Source of the DNA: Ilyomonas sp965277535
Lineage (GTDB): Bacteria > Bacteroidota > Bacteroidia > Chitinophagales > Chitinophagaceae
DNA length: 64,000 nt
Direction of reading: 5' to 3'
Assembly (NCBI GenBank): GCA_965277535.1
Contig: OZ255825.1
Location: forward strand, 1,302,001-1,366,000
Below the pieces are notes generated by a model, which was not told the origin of the DNA, did no database searches, and worked only from the letters and a program-made list of their open reading frames with translations. The translations under genes and the position numbers were made by a program. Of the stretch, positions 8,106 through 16,146 are shown piece after piece (positions within the stretch are counted from its first letter, which is position 1; each line of letters starts with the position of its first letter).

Positions 8106-9014
8106 ATGGAAAAAGCCTTTATTATCCTTGCGCACAAGAACCCTGAACAGGTTGCGCGATTGATTTCGTCGTTGGATGACAATCAATCTACCTTCTTTCT
8201 GCATCTTGATAAAAGTGTAAAATCAGCACCGTTTACAAATGCAGTTGCAGGTAATAATAATGTGGTAATTGTAAAAAACGAATATACATTTTGGGGCTCC
8301 TTTGGCATTGTTCAGGCAACGCTGAATGCAATGAAATCGGCGATGAATTATTACAAGACTTTCGATTTTATTTCACTCATCAGCGGGCAGCATTATCCCA
8401 TCAAAAGCAATGACTACATCCACGATTTTTTAAGCAGTTCATCGTACTCCATTTTCATGGAATATACGCCCATTCCCAATCACCAGCGATGGCAGCCACG
8501 CGGTGGAATGTACCGGATTGATAAATACTTTTTTGGGATGAAAGGCCATGAACGTTTTGCTGCAAAAGCTGCGAATTTTATATCTTCTCAAACCAACGTT
8601 ATTAAAAGAAACTTTCCTCAAACCATGAAGCCATACGGAGGCTCGCAGTGGTGGACGATGAACCGGTATGCCGTAAAATACATTCTTGATTTTGTAAAGA
8701 AAAACGAAGCGTACAGTAAGTTTCACCGATTCACATTTGCTCCCGATGAACTGTTTTTTCATAACATTATTTTAAATGCTAATGATGAGCGCATACAAAA
8801 CAGCCTTACCAACAACAACGTAACATACATGCAATGGCATGATAGAAGCAAAGGTCATCCTGATGTTTTAAAACAATCCGATATTCAAAACATCCTTTCC
8901 TCTGATGCTTTATTTGCCCGTAAGTTTGATATGAACGAAGACAGTCTTGTGTTCGATTTACTGGATGAATACAGAACGCAAAGCCACAAAGTGATGGCAA
9001 ATCAAACTGCATAA
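8106..9014 (+). CDS. Core-2/I-branching type N-acetylglucosaminyltransferase-like protein (GT14)
   Basis: 302 residues with the family signature: AFIILAHKNPEQVARLISSL at the start, FFLHLDKS (about 32-39, the acidic donor site), WGSFGIVQATLNAM, DFISLISGQHYPIKS (about 95-110), GSQWWTMNRYAVKYI, and TFAPDELFFHNI (the conserved P-D-E). GT14 enzymes move an N-acetylglucosamine or xylose-type residue to a glycan; bacterial members act on polysaccharides or surface glycans. There is no signal peptide or membrane segment, so it should be cytoplasmic. It stands alone, with only 7 bases between its stop and the convergent UbiD gene, and its acceptor cannot be told. Confidence 0.85.
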   Translation: MEKAFIILAHKNPEQVARLISSLDDNQSTFFLHLDKSVKSAPFTNAVAGNNNVVIVKNEYTFWGSFGIVQATLNAMKSAMNYYKTFDFISLISGQHYPIKSNDYIHDFLSSSSYSIFMEYTPIPNHQRWQPRGGMYRIDKYFFGMKGHERFAAKAANFISSQTNVIKRNFPQTMKPYGGSQWWTMNRYAVKYILDFVKKNEAYSKFHRFTFAPDELFFHNIILNANDERIQNSLTNNNVTYMQWHDRSKGHPDVLKQSDIQNILSSDALFARKFDMNEDSLVFDLLDEYRTQSHKVMANQTA

Positions 9015-9021
9015 GCAGACT

Positions 9022-10863
9022 TTATTTTTCGATGCCATACAAACTACCACCTTTCCCAAACAGCCTGTGGATGCGGCTTTCAGTGGTTTCATCTTTTTCA
9101 ACCGGCGGTGCATGATGCGGTTTGATGCGTGCATCAATTATCAAGCTTCCATTGCAGCCCCAATGTTTGTTTTTGCAGAAAGAATCTATGCCATAAATAT
9201 CGTGCGATGGATTGCAGCGCGTGAATGTTATCCAGATAAAATTGTCGAGCGTTTGCGAAGCGAAGTTTGAATCATCGCAAACAACAATCATTGCAATGGA
9301 TTGTATTTCGGAAAGATGAGGGAGCAATTCTTGGTTCAATTCATTCATCTCTTTATGTGCATTTTCATAAGTAGTAAAAGGTCTCGTTTGTAAAACCAAT
9401 ACACCCGGCATCGCCAATTTCGGATTGAAAAAATAGTGCAAAACCAAAAGGGGCGAAGGCACTTCCGTTGCCAGAGCCCTTTTTACATCACCATACGCTG
9501 CCAGCACCACTTTGCTGCCACTATTAAGTGAAGTGCCTGAATAATCAAGCGTATCAATGGTAGTATTGGTATAAAAATGCACGTCGCGTGCAAGGTCAAT
9601 TCTCGATAAAAGATACTGAAAAAATTGGCCAACATTGTGTGCCGATAATTGGGCTGTATCATCCGCAGTAATAAATAAAAACTTAGCCAGACTCAACTGC
9701 CCGGTTCCCAAAATATGGTTCGCTTGCGTGAGCAATTCAGCAGGTTGTTTCGTGGGCGAATAAGGCGTATAACGCTCGCTGCCAATTGCCAGCAACAAAG
9801 GATGAACGCCTGCCGCATCCACCGCATGAACTTCTTTAACACCAGGTATTTCAGCCGAAATAGCATCGCCGGTTAACGCATGAATCAAATGACCAAAACT
9901 GGTATCTTCCTGCGGGGGACGACCCACCACAGTAAAGGGCCAGATAGCGTTTTGTTTTGCCCATATTTTGTGCACTTTCATCACCGGAAACGGATGCTGC
10001 AAACTATAATAACCGAGGTGATCTCCAAACGGGCCTTCAGGTTTGTTTTCGTTAGGATACACTTCACCCGTAATTACAAAATCGGCATCAGTGCTAATGC
10101 AATAGCCATCTTTATAAACATAACGAAACCTGCGCCCGCCCAATGCGCCGGCAAAGGTCATCTCGCTCAAGCCTTCCGGCAATGGCATTACGGCTGCCAA
10201 TGTATGCGATGGAGGACCGCCAACAAACACACTTACCTTCAGGGGCAACCCTTTTTTATTCGCCTTTGTTTGATGCACACCAATGCCGCGATGCAGTTGA
10301 TAATGCAAGCCGATTTCTTCATCCGGTATGTACTCGTTGCCTGAAAGTTGAATGCGATACATTCCGAGATTGGCGTTCATAATTCCGGGCTTGTCTATGT
10401 CTTCTGTATAAACCTGTGGTAAGGTTATAAACGCGCCGCCATCTTTTTTCCAATGCTGAATTTGTGGCAATTGATGCACTGCAATTTCTTCGTACAATAC
10501 TGGTTTTTTAATAGGATTTTTTAATGGAAAAGAATGCAATGCAGTGAGTGCGGCACGCATATTTTTGATTGGATTTTTTAATGCTGTAAGTGGATTGTTT
10601 TTTAGTTGAATAAGCTGCTGTATGGCTGAAAAATTACGACGAAACAAAAATTGACTTCTTTCTAACGTACCAAAAATATTGGACGCTGCGCGGTAGCGAC
10701 AACCCTTTACTTTTTCAAACAACAAAGCAGGACCTCCAGCTTCATGAACACGCAAATGAATGGCAGCCATTTCGAGGTAAGGATCTACTTCTTCTTTTAT
10801 TCTAATGAGATGCCCATGCTTTTCCAAATCCAATAAACATTGCTCTAACGATGCGTAAGCCAT
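9022..10863 (-). CDS. UbiD-family prenylated-FMN decarboxylase, probably menaquinone pathway
   Basis: 613 residues. It opens with the UbiD N-terminus (LEQCLLDLEKHGHLIRIKEE), and the prenyl-FMN and metal site shows in IGVHQTKANKKG and in the acidic motif NKPEGPFGDHLGYYS. GRPPQEDTSFGHLIHALTG and a C-terminal DARIKPHHAPP follow. Enzymes of this group remove a carboxylate from an aromatic ring. Bacteroidota of this type often carry a long UbiD-like protein assigned to decarboxylation in the futalosine route to menaquinone, which would fit the quinol-oxidising complex later in the window. No other menaquinone gene is adjacent, so pathway assignment is inference. Confidence 0.8.
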   Translation of the reverse strand: MAYASLEQCLLDLEKHGHLIRIKEEVDPYLEMAAIHLRVHEAGGPALLFEKVKGCRYRAASNIFGTLERSQFLFRRNFSAIQQLIQLKNNPLTALKNPIKNMRAALTALHSFPLKNPIKKPVLYEEIAVHQLPQIQHWKKDGGAFITLPQVYTEDIDKPGIMNANLGMYRIQLSGNEYIPDEEIGLHYQLHRGIGVHQTKANKKGLPLKVSVFVGGPPSHTLAAVMPLPEGLSEMTFAGALGGRRFRYVYKDGYCISTDADFVITGEVYPNENKPEGPFGDHLGYYSLQHPFPVMKVHKIWAKQNAIWPFTVVGRPPQEDTSFGHLIHALTGDAISAEIPGVKEVHAVDAAGVHPLLLAIGSERYTPYSPTKQPAELLTQANHILGTGQLSLAKFLFITADDTAQLSAHNVGQFFQYLLSRIDLARDVHFYTNTTIDTLDYSGTSLNSGSKVVLAAYGDVKRALATEVPSPLLVLHYFFNPKLAMPGVLVLQTRPFTTYENAHKEMNELNQELLPHLSEIQSIAMIVVCDDSNFASQTLDNFIWITFTRCNPSHDIYGIDSFCKNKHWGCNGSLIIDARIKPHHAPPVEKDETTESRIHRLFGKGGSLYGIEK

Positions 10864-10902
10864 AGGGTCAAAGTTCGGGATTGAAAAGGATACAGAACAA
10901 CA

Positions 10903-11631
10903 TCATTGTAGGCTAATGCTAAACATAGCTGCATAATTATCGGCAATTTGCATAGCCAATTTTCCTGGCTGATGGCACATCGGCTGTTCAGATATTTTGA
11001 TGTTGTTTTCACCCGAAAACCATTTGTTTGCATCAGCGGTAATTGTGATATTTGATATTTGGCGATTGAGCTTTTTTGGCAAAGAAAGCGTGATGTTTCG
11101 TGTTGCATCTTCGCCCCTTTTAAATCCGCCAACATCATAGCTGTATTGCCTTGCAGGCGCTTTGGATTGTGGAGAAGAGCCTTCTAATTTTGCCATGATA
11201 TAACCTGTATTCCAAACCCAGAACATGCCTTTTGCCGGATCGAGATCACCGGTTTGCACGCCACCAACATTGGTAAGGCTATCAATTCCTAATAAGAAAG
11301 AAACGGTGGCTATTATTCCGGCGGGGGCGGTAAAAGAAACGATTTTGGAAAGGCTGTCGGCTTCACTTACTAAATGCGGGCCTTCTTTTACCGCATATTG
11401 CTCACCATTTGTGTAAGTCAATTTGATATGCGAAATGTAATAGGTAAACCTTCGAACGGAGAAACGTTCCCCAAACTGATTTTGATACGTTTTACCCAGT
11501 TCTAAAATAGAATCAGCCACTTTATTTTCGAAGGTAAACTGATAAGTTTGCCTTACTACTTTATCTTTCTGCGCCTGAGTAAGTATTGCGCAAAACATGA
11601 AAAAAGAGGCAAAACAAAAACGGAGTATCAA
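10903..11631 (-). CDS. MbnP-like secreted protein
   Basis: 242 residues with signal peptide (1-20, ending LTQAQ). The family pattern is YTFENKV-like beta start, RFTYYISHIKLTY (about residues 60-72), GVQTGDLDPAKGMFWVWNTG (about 124-143), YIMAKLEG and a late W-F sheet. MbnP-family proteins bind copper or its chelators in the periplasm of bacteria with methanobactin-like loci; Bacteroidota have many of unknown job. Its start codon overlaps the stop of arfB (ATGA), so it is translationally coupled to that gene although the two products have no obvious link. No MbnH-type di-heme partner is next to it. Confidence 0.7.
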   Translation of the reverse strand: MILRFCFASFFMFCAILTQAQKDKVVRQTYQFTFENKVADSILELGKTYQNQFGERFSVRRFTYYISHIKLTYTNGEQYAVKEGPHLVSEADSLSKIVSFTAPAGIIATVSFLLGIDSLTNVGGVQTGDLDPAKGMFWVWNTGYIMAKLEGSSPQSKAPARQYSYDVGGFKRGEDATRNITLSLPKKLNRQISNITITADANKWFSGENNIKISEQPMCHQPGKLAMQIADNYAAMFSISLQ

Positions 11632-12035
11632 AACTGGTTGGGTTTTAATTTTTTACGATTTTCTTTTCTGTCAGATTGCTGTTTCTTTTCTTCTGAACGC
11701 CTTGCCTGCGCTGCTTTTGAAGGGTTTGTGGCAATGCGCGCTTTCTTCTTTTGCAACGCCGCATTTACCAACTCATTCATTTTCTTAACAACGATGGCTT
11801 TATTACCCAATTGTGTTCGTTCCTGCTGCGATTTTACGAGTAAAAAATCTTCGCTGTTAATGCGATTAGCAAGCTTTTCTGTAATGGTTTGTTTTTGTTC
11901 ATTATTTACTTTGGCTGAAGTTGCAACATTCCATCTGCCTTCTACCATTGTTTCAACCTTGTTTACATTCTGGCCGCCTTTACCGCCGCTGCGTGCTGTT
12001 TGAAATATAATTTCGGAAGTAATATCTATTTTCAT
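11628..12035 (-). CDS. arfB: Alternative ribosome-rescue factor / peptidyl-tRNA hydrolase ArfB
   Basis: 135 residues containing the class I release-factor catalytic motif GGQ in ARSGGKGGQNVNKV (about residues 14-27). A C-terminal basic tail rich in Lys/Arg follows (KKARIATNPSKAAQARR and onward), which in ArfB enters the empty mRNA channel of stalled ribosomes. The length and tail separate it from full release factors. It frees peptides from non-stop ribosomes. A TACTTTTG element lies 16 bases upstream. It overlaps the MbnP-like gene by 4 bases. Confidence 0.92.
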   Translation of the reverse strand: MKIDITSEIIFQTARSGGKGGQNVNKVETMVEGRWNVATSAKVNNEQKQTITEKLANRINSEDFLLVKSQQERTQLGNKAIVVKKMNELVNAALQKKKARIATNPSKAAQARRSEEKKQQSDRKENRKKLKPNQF

Positions 12036-12051
12036 TTTGAAAGAAAAAAGT

Positions 12052-12059
12052 CAAAAGTA
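12052..12059 (-). promoter_or_regulatory. Candidate -7 element for arfB (TACTTTTG)
   Basis: The minus strand reads TACTTTTG, an exact TAnnTTTG element of Bacteroidota housekeeping promoters, 16 bases before the arfB ATG. No TTG lies at the expected distance upstream. Confidence 0.4.
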
Positions 12060-12162
12060 AAAAACAGGATTGATGAAGGACGATGAATCATTTTTAGTTT
12101 TGATTTTTTGTATTCATATGATTTTAAACCAATCAATTGAACAATTTATTTATTTTAATAAT

Positions 12163-12321
12163 TGTTCCGTAGGAACAGTAGGTAGATAGAATAAAGAAGA
12201 TATAGTAAGAACTTCGTTCCATCGGAACGGTACTATCGATTTATACAGAGTATCGTTCCGATGGAACGGAGCCATCTTCTATTTTGCATGATTTCTACCC
12301 ACCTGCTGTTCCTACGGAACA
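12163..12321. repeat. Composite palindromic REP/MITE-like element
   Basis: The outer arms TGTTCCGTAGGAACAGTAGG (from 12163) and its near complement ending TGTTCCTACGGAACA (to 12321) enclose two inner hairpins, CGTTCCATCGGAACGG (12215-12230) and CGTTCCGATGGAACGG (12254-12269), which are complementary to each other. Each GTTCC..GGAAC block is itself a small palindrome, so the 159-base unit can fold as one long stem or four hairpins. It fills the gap between arfB and dtd; no coding sequence is present at 12060-12422. Confidence 0.8.
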
Positions 12322-12422
12322 TTTTATAAAATGATCTTTCAAAGCATACTTTTAATAAGTGCTGATGAATGAATTAGTATGGTATGAAGAGTGATTTTAC
12401 TTTTATTTCTAAAATAAATTTT

Positions 12423-12875
12423 ATGCGTGCAGTTATACAAAAAGTGAGTGAAGCATCGGTAACAATAGATAAAAAGTTGCAGGGCAGTATTGGTGTTGGC
12501 TTGCTCATTTTATTGGGCATTGAAGACAACGACGGAGAGGAAGATATTGTTTGGTTAAGCCACAAGATTGTGAACCTGCGCATCTTTAATGATGATAATG
12601 GTATAATGAATAAAAGCGTAATGGAAGTAAGCGGAAGTATTTTGCTGGTGAGCCAGTTTACGCTTCATGCAAGTTATAAAAAAGGGAACCGCCCATCATA
12701 CATACGCGCCTCGAAACCAGAGATTGCTGTTCCCTTGTATGAACAGATAATACAGCAGTTGGAAAAAGATTTGGGTAAGCCAATTCAAACAGGAACGTTT
12801 GGTGCTGATATGAAAGTAAGGCTATTGAATGACGGACCTGTAACGATTGTAATGGATACAAAAAATAAGGAGTAA
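12423..12875 (+). CDS. dtd: D-aminoacyl-tRNA deacylase
   Basis: 150 residues starting MRAVIQKVSEASV, the standard N-terminus; a start 39 bases earlier would add a non-conserved extension. Family marks are GVGLLILLGI, SQFTLHASYKKGNRPSY (the SQFTL active-site Thr) and LNDGPVTIVMDT, containing the Gly-cisPro motif that rejects L-amino acids. It removes D-amino acids and glycine wrongly loaded on tRNA in the cytoplasm. It is a single gene, with the palindromic element upstream and a convergent toxin-antitoxin-like pair downstream. Confidence 0.95.
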   Translation: MRAVIQKVSEASVTIDKKLQGSIGVGLLILLGIEDNDGEEDIVWLSHKIVNLRIFNDDNGIMNKSVMEVSGSILLVSQFTLHASYKKGNRPSYIRASKPEIAVPLYEQIIQQLEKDLGKPIQTGTFGADMKVRLLNDGPVTIVMDTKNKE

Positions 12876-12890
12876 AAACAAAAGCTGTTG

Positions 12891-13148
12891 TTACAACAAA
12901 CCCATGACATAAATGGTTGAACCGTTCACCATGTAAAATAGTTTGCACGAATCATCGGCAGCAATGTATTCCTGTACGGTTTCATAAACCGGCGGCTTCA
13001 TTTGATTTTGTTCTTTGATAACAGCCAGTCCGTTTAAAAAATCTTCATACAAGTGCTTGCCACTGCCGGTTTTGCGATGCTCTTCTGCCTCTATTTTGTC
13101 TTGCAGATCAAACAAAACAAGCGGTTTGATTTTGATTTCAAATTCCAT
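12891..13148 (-). CDS. Putative RelE/ParE-type toxin
   Basis: 85 residues. The helix-strand order and the ending KLFYMVNGSTIYVMGLL resemble RelE/ParE toxins, which end in two or three strands with this kind of FY.V...TIYV pattern; the first half (FDLQDKIEAEEHRKTGSGKHLYEDFL) fits the two-helix hairpin. It overlaps the upstream partner gene by 11 bases. The target (ribosome-bound mRNA or gyrase) cannot be told, and catalytic residues are not certain. It could also be a non-toxic member of the superfamily. Confidence 0.55.
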   Translation of the reverse strand: MEFEIKIKPLVLFDLQDKIEAEEHRKTGSGKHLYEDFLNGLAVIKEQNQMKPPVYETVQEYIAADDSCKLFYMVNGSTIYVMGLL

Positions 13149-13344
13149 ACTTGTTATAAATGTAAGTTTTTAAAACATGGATGCTTACCCCTTCGTCCGG
13201 TGTTGCCTGGTGCAATTTGAATCGCTCTTTGGCAAAGAAGATTTCATTATCGCTGATGCGCGATAAAAAAGCAAAATCTTCATCACTTAACTCATCTATC
13301 CTAACATCTTCATCAATGGTTTGCAGAGCTTGCATGTAACTCAT
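13138..13344 (-). CDS. Putative antitoxin or partner of the RelE/ParE-like gene
   Basis: 68 residues, acidic (IDEDVRIDELSDEDFAFLSR), with a short C-terminal part. It lies directly before and overlaps the toxin-like gene by 11 bases, the usual antitoxin-first order. I recognise no DNA-binding motif. The call rests on size, charge and position. About 250 bases upstream (13345-13551) hold no gene I can support. Confidence 0.45.
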   Translation of the reverse strand: MSYMQALQTIDEDVRIDELSDEDFAFLSRISDNEIFFAKERFKLHQATPDEGVSIHVLKTYIYNKYGI

Positions 13345-13551
13345 AGTGTTATGTTTTCGAGCCTATAGTTCTGGAATTAAGACTAAGGTAGTGTATCTGT
13401 TGTAAACTATTGCAACGAACGTTAAAAATTTACCGATTTTGTTTTGCCTTTTTTTATTGATACAAATATGGTTGTGTTTCTAAATGTATAGCTTTTAGTT
13501 TTCTTCCTGATTATCATACGTTTAAAAACACTACCGAAATATGCCTGAAAT

Positions 13552-13585
13552 AAAAAAGCTCCCCGACATGTCGAGGAGCTTTTTT
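13552..13585 (-). terminator. Intrinsic terminator of the rplM-rpsI-rpsB-tsf operon
   Basis: AAAAAAGCTCC, an 11-base near-palindromic centre (CCGACATGTCG) and AGGAGCTTTTTT form a strong stem with T-runs on both strands. It lies just after the tsf stop, so it ends the leftward translation operon and would also work rightwards. Confidence 0.85.
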
Positions 13586-13595
13586 AAAAGTTCGA

Positions 13596-14441
13596 TTATC
13601 CAACGGCTACCCTTTTAAATTCGGTAACCTTTACATTGTTACCTTCCGATTTTAAGTAATCGCCAACGCTTTTGGCGTTGTCTTTTACAAAGGGTTGCGC
13701 CAGCAATGTGTTCTCTTTGAAATATGCTTTTAGCTTGCCTTCTGCAATTTTCGCAATCATTTCGGCAGGCTTGCCGGCCATTTTAGGATCTTGCTGAATT
13801 TGCTCTGTTGCAATGTTTCTTTCCCGCTCAATGGTTTCGGCTGGAACAGAGACCTCATCAATGGCAACTGGGTTCAAAGCAGCAATTTGCATGGCAATAT
13901 CTTTACCTGCTTCGGGTGCATCGGCACTTAAGCCAACCAACACGCCAATGCGGTTAGCGCCATGAATGTAAGAAGATACATAAGGCGCTTCTACTCTTTC
14001 AAAACGCGTGATGTCTATCTTCTCACCTATAGCAGCCAGTTTATCGTTAATTAAATCAGATACTTTGGCGCCATTCACGGAGGCCTCTTTCAGTTGTTCC
14101 GTTGTTTGTACATTGTTAGCTACAGCAGCGTCAGCAATGCTTTTTACAAACTGGACAAAATCAGTATTCTTCGAAACGAAATCCGTTTCGCAGCTTACGC
14201 AAACAATCACGCCGCTTTTGTTACCAGGCGAAGTTTGCGCAATCACTACACCTTCTTTTGCTTCGCGGTCGCTGCGCTTGGCAGCTACTTTCTGGCCTTG
14301 TTTCCGAAGCCAGTCAATAGCAGCTTCAAAGTCGCCACTGGTTTCAGTTAAGGCTTTGCGACAATCCATCATGCCTGCGCCGGTTGCCTGGCGCAACTTA
14401 TTAATTTCTGATGCGGTTATTTGAACAGTTGATGTTGACAT
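13596..14441 (-). CDS. tsf: Translation elongation factor Ts
   Basis: 281 residues. The UBA-like N-terminal domain reads ITASEINKLRQATGAGMMDC with RKALTETSGDFEAAIDWLR, and the nucleotide-exchange core includes the Cys-Glu-Thr-Asp-Phe-Val sequence (CETDFVSKN, about 83-91). EF-Ts ejects GDP from EF-Tu in the cytoplasm. It is the last gene of the leftward rplM-rpsI-rpsB-tsf operon, followed at once by a strong terminator. A 220-base gap to rpsB holds a hairpin and a heptad array, so its level may be set apart from rpsB. Confidence 0.97.
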   Translation of the reverse strand: MSTSTVQITASEINKLRQATGAGMMDCRKALTETSGDFEAAIDWLRKQGQKVAAKRSDREAKEGVVIAQTSPGNKSGVIVCVSCETDFVSKNTDFVQFVKSIADAAVANNVQTTEQLKEASVNGAKVSDLINDKLAAIGEKIDITRFERVEAPYVSSYIHGANRIGVLVGLSADAPEAGKDIAMQIAALNPVAIDEVSVPAETIERERNIATEQIQQDPKMAGKPAEMIAKIAEGKLKAYFKENTLLAQPFVKDNAKSVGDYLKSEGNNVKVTEFKRVAVG

Positions 14442-14532
14442 AAAATGTAAGTTGAGGCCCCATCCCCTAAAGGGGCGTTTTAAAATGCAATTTCAATTGT
14501 GCAGCATCGGAGAAATGATGCAGTTTATTCTT

Positions 14533-14575
14533 TAAACACACAACCCAACTTTTGTAGCAGTTGGGATGTGTTTGG
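14533..14575 (-). terminator. Hairpin between rpsB and tsf (possible attenuator)
   Basis: AAACACACAACCCAACT pairs with AGTTGGGATGTGTTT across a short loop (TTTGTAGC), with two unpaired bases. On the minus strand it follows the rpsB stop by about 90 bases. There is no clean T-run, so partial termination or mRNA processing is likelier than a full stop. Confidence 0.4.
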
Positions 14576-14594
14576 TTTTGTATAAAAAGTTGTT

Positions 14595-14664
14595 AGTTGA
14601 CAGATGGGAGTTGACAGAAATCATACTACTGTCATATTTCAACAAACATCTGTCATCTAACATT
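14595..14664. repeat. Heptad array between rpsB and tsf, 10 units
   Basis: Ten 7-base units in strict phase: AGTTGAC, AGATGGG, AGTTGAC, AGAAATC, ATACTAC, TGTCATA, TTTCAAC, AAACATC, TGTCATC, TAACATT. Units in the right half are reverse-complement versions of those in the left half (GTTGACAGATG against CATCTGTCATC), so the array folds on itself. It reaches the rpsB stop codon. Confidence 0.75.
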
Positions 14665-15568
14665 ATCTGCGACCACCGCCCTGACCGCCACCACCGGCTG
14701 GCCTGCGTGAAGCACCTCCGGGCACTCTGCGTTTTGGCTGACCGCCGCCTTGTGCAGGACGCTCGCCACGACCTCTGCCACGACCACCTTCTGCTTCGGC
14801 TTCTGCCTGCAGACGTGCCGCCTTTTTCTCGGCTTCATTATCGCCGCTTTCTTCTACTTCCTCATCTTTTGCCTGCTGGCGTTCCTGCAAGCCTTCTGCT
14901 ATGGCAGCGGCGATGTAGTTCGTGATGATAGCAATTGATTTGGTTGCATCATCATTGGATGGGATGGCATAGTCAACCCGGTTTGGATCGCTGTTGGTAT
15001 CCACCATTCCAAACGTAGTAATACCAAGGCGTTTGGCTTCAGCTAAGGCAATGTGTTCATGGCCAATATCAACCAAAAAAAGCGCGGCTGGCAAACGGCT
15101 TAATTGCGCAATGCCACCCAATACTTTTTCCATTTTTTCTTTATCACGGCTTAAGGTGAGCTTTTCCTTTTTAGTCAGGTTTTCAGCCGTGCCTTCGCCC
15201 AGTAATTTTTCTATGCTCTGCATCTTCTTTACGCTCTTGCGAACGGTGTTGAAGTTGGTAAGCATACCACCCAGCCAGCGTTCTGTTGCATACGGCATGT
15301 TTATACGCTTAGCGCATTCGCTAACTATTTCTTTTGCCTGTTTTTTCGTAGCCACAAACATAATTTTCTTACCGCTCTTTGCAATCTGCTTCATAGCGGC
15401 AGCACTTTCCTGCAGGTGGTCAACCGTTTTGTTCAGGTCAATAATGTGAATGCCTTTTTTTTCGGCAAAAATATAAGGCAACATTTTCGGATTCCACTTC
15501 TTACGCAAGTGTCCGAAGTGAACACCTGCATCAAGCAGTTGTTGCTGTAAAGAAGGAGTTTGTTCCAT
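14663..15568 (-). CDS. rpsB: Ribosomal protein S2 (uS2) with an unusual Gly/Arg-rich tail
   Basis: The start at 15568 (MEQTPSLQQQLLDAGVHFGH) is chosen over an upstream in-frame ATG because that extension is not conserved and runs through a repeat array. The core has the S2 signatures GVHFGHLRKKWNPKMLPYIF, GIHIIDLNKTVDHL, ERWLGGMLTNFNTVRKS and the late VDTNSDP. S2 is a small-subunit protein on the 30S back. After about residue 225 the protein continues for about 75 residues with an acidic stretch and then a low-complexity tail (GGRGRGRGERPAQGGG, GGGGQGGGRR), far beyond a usual S2 end. Total length is 301 residues. Confidence 0.97.
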   Translation of the reverse strand: MEQTPSLQQQLLDAGVHFGHLRKKWNPKMLPYIFAEKKGIHIIDLNKTVDHLQESAAAMKQIAKSGKKIMFVATKKQAKEIVSECAKRINMPYATERWLGGMLTNFNTVRKSVKKMQSIEKLLGEGTAENLTKKEKLTLSRDKEKMEKVLGGIAQLSRLPAALFLVDIGHEHIALAEAKRLGITTFGMVDTNSDPNRVDYAIPSNDDATKSIAIITNYIAAAIAEGLQERQQAKDEEVEESGDNEAEKKAARLQAEAEAEGGRGRGRGERPAQGGGQPKRRVPGGASRRPAGGGGQGGGRR

Positions 15569-15599
15569 TGTTATTTTAATTAAGTATGATTGATTAATG

Positions 15600-15676
15600 A
15601 GTTGACAGATGTTGGTTGACTGATGACAGACAAAAGCTGTTCTGTCAACTGTCATCTTTCAACTGTCATCTCTAAA
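15600..15676. repeat. Heptad array between rpsI and rpsB, 11 units
   Basis: Eleven 7-base units in exact phase: AGTTGAC, AGATGTT, GGTTGAC, TGATGAC, AGACAAA, AGCTGTT, CTGTCAA, CTGTCAT, CTTTCAA, CTGTCAT, CTCTAAA. The first half carries GTTGAC-type units, the second their complements (CTGTCAA), making a long imperfect hairpin. Same unit type as the array after rpsB. Confidence 0.8.
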
Positions 15677-15678
15677 GA

Positions 15679-16068
15679 TTATCGTTTGCTAAACTGGAAG
15701 CTTCTGCGGGCTTTTTTATGACCGAATTTCTTGCGCTCAACACCACGCGGATCGCGGCGCAAATGACCGGCTGCTTTCAAAACAGGTCGGTATTCGGGGT
15801 TTACTTCCAGTAAGGCACGTGCAATGCCTAGTTTAGCTGCTTCTGCCTGACCTTTTAGACCACCACCTGTTGCATTGATCTGTATATCGAATTTGTCTAA
15901 CGACTCAATCGTTTGCAAAGGCGCTTCTACCTGGTTTTGTAAATAAGGCAAAGCGAAATAGGTTTTATAATCTTTATCGTTCACCGTTATCTTGCCTTCT
16001 CCGCGCACCAAAAACACACGTGTTACGGCTTCTTTACGGCGACCAACTGCATTTTTTTGTTTTTCCAT
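15679..16068 (-). CDS. rpsI: Ribosomal protein S9 (uS9)
   Basis: 129 residues. The conserved NAVGRRKEAVTRVFL start, GGGLKGQAEAAKLGIARALL in the middle, and the C-terminal RDPRGVERKKFGHKKARR with the final RSFQFSKR that reaches the P-site tRNA are all present. It is the second gene of the operon after rplM. The 78-base gap to rplM is filled by a heptad array, and so is the gap to rpsB. Confidence 0.98.
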   Translation of the reverse strand: MEKQKNAVGRRKEAVTRVFLVRGEGKITVNDKDYKTYFALPYLQNQVEAPLQTIESLDKFDIQINATGGGLKGQAEAAKLGIARALLEVNPEYRPVLKAAGHLRRDPRGVERKKFGHKKARRSFQFSKR

Positions 16069-16090
16069 TATTATTTTCTTCTTGTAAGTT

Positions 16091-16146
16091 TTGAGCGATG
16101 AGCTTCGAGCGGTTTGGCTCGCAGCTAATGGCTCATAGCTTGATTC
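16091..16146. repeat. Heptad array between rplM and rpsI, 8 units
   Basis: Eight 7-base units in phase: TTGAGCG, ATGAGCT, TCGAGCG, GTTTGGC, TCGCAGC, TAATGGC, TCATAGC, TTGATTC. The GAGC units of the left half face GCTC/GCTA complements in the right half. The unit differs from the other two arrays of this operon but matches the array at 60643-60670. Confidence 0.75.

Noticed and set aside
14566..14938. Rightward open frames opposite the rpsB tail
   Set aside because: They are shadows of the Gly/Arg-rich codons of rpsB, which leave few stops on the other strand.
14595..15676. Heptad arrays as ordinary intrinsic terminators
   Set aside because: Stems are imperfect, no T-runs follow, and the strict 7-base step is not needed for termination.
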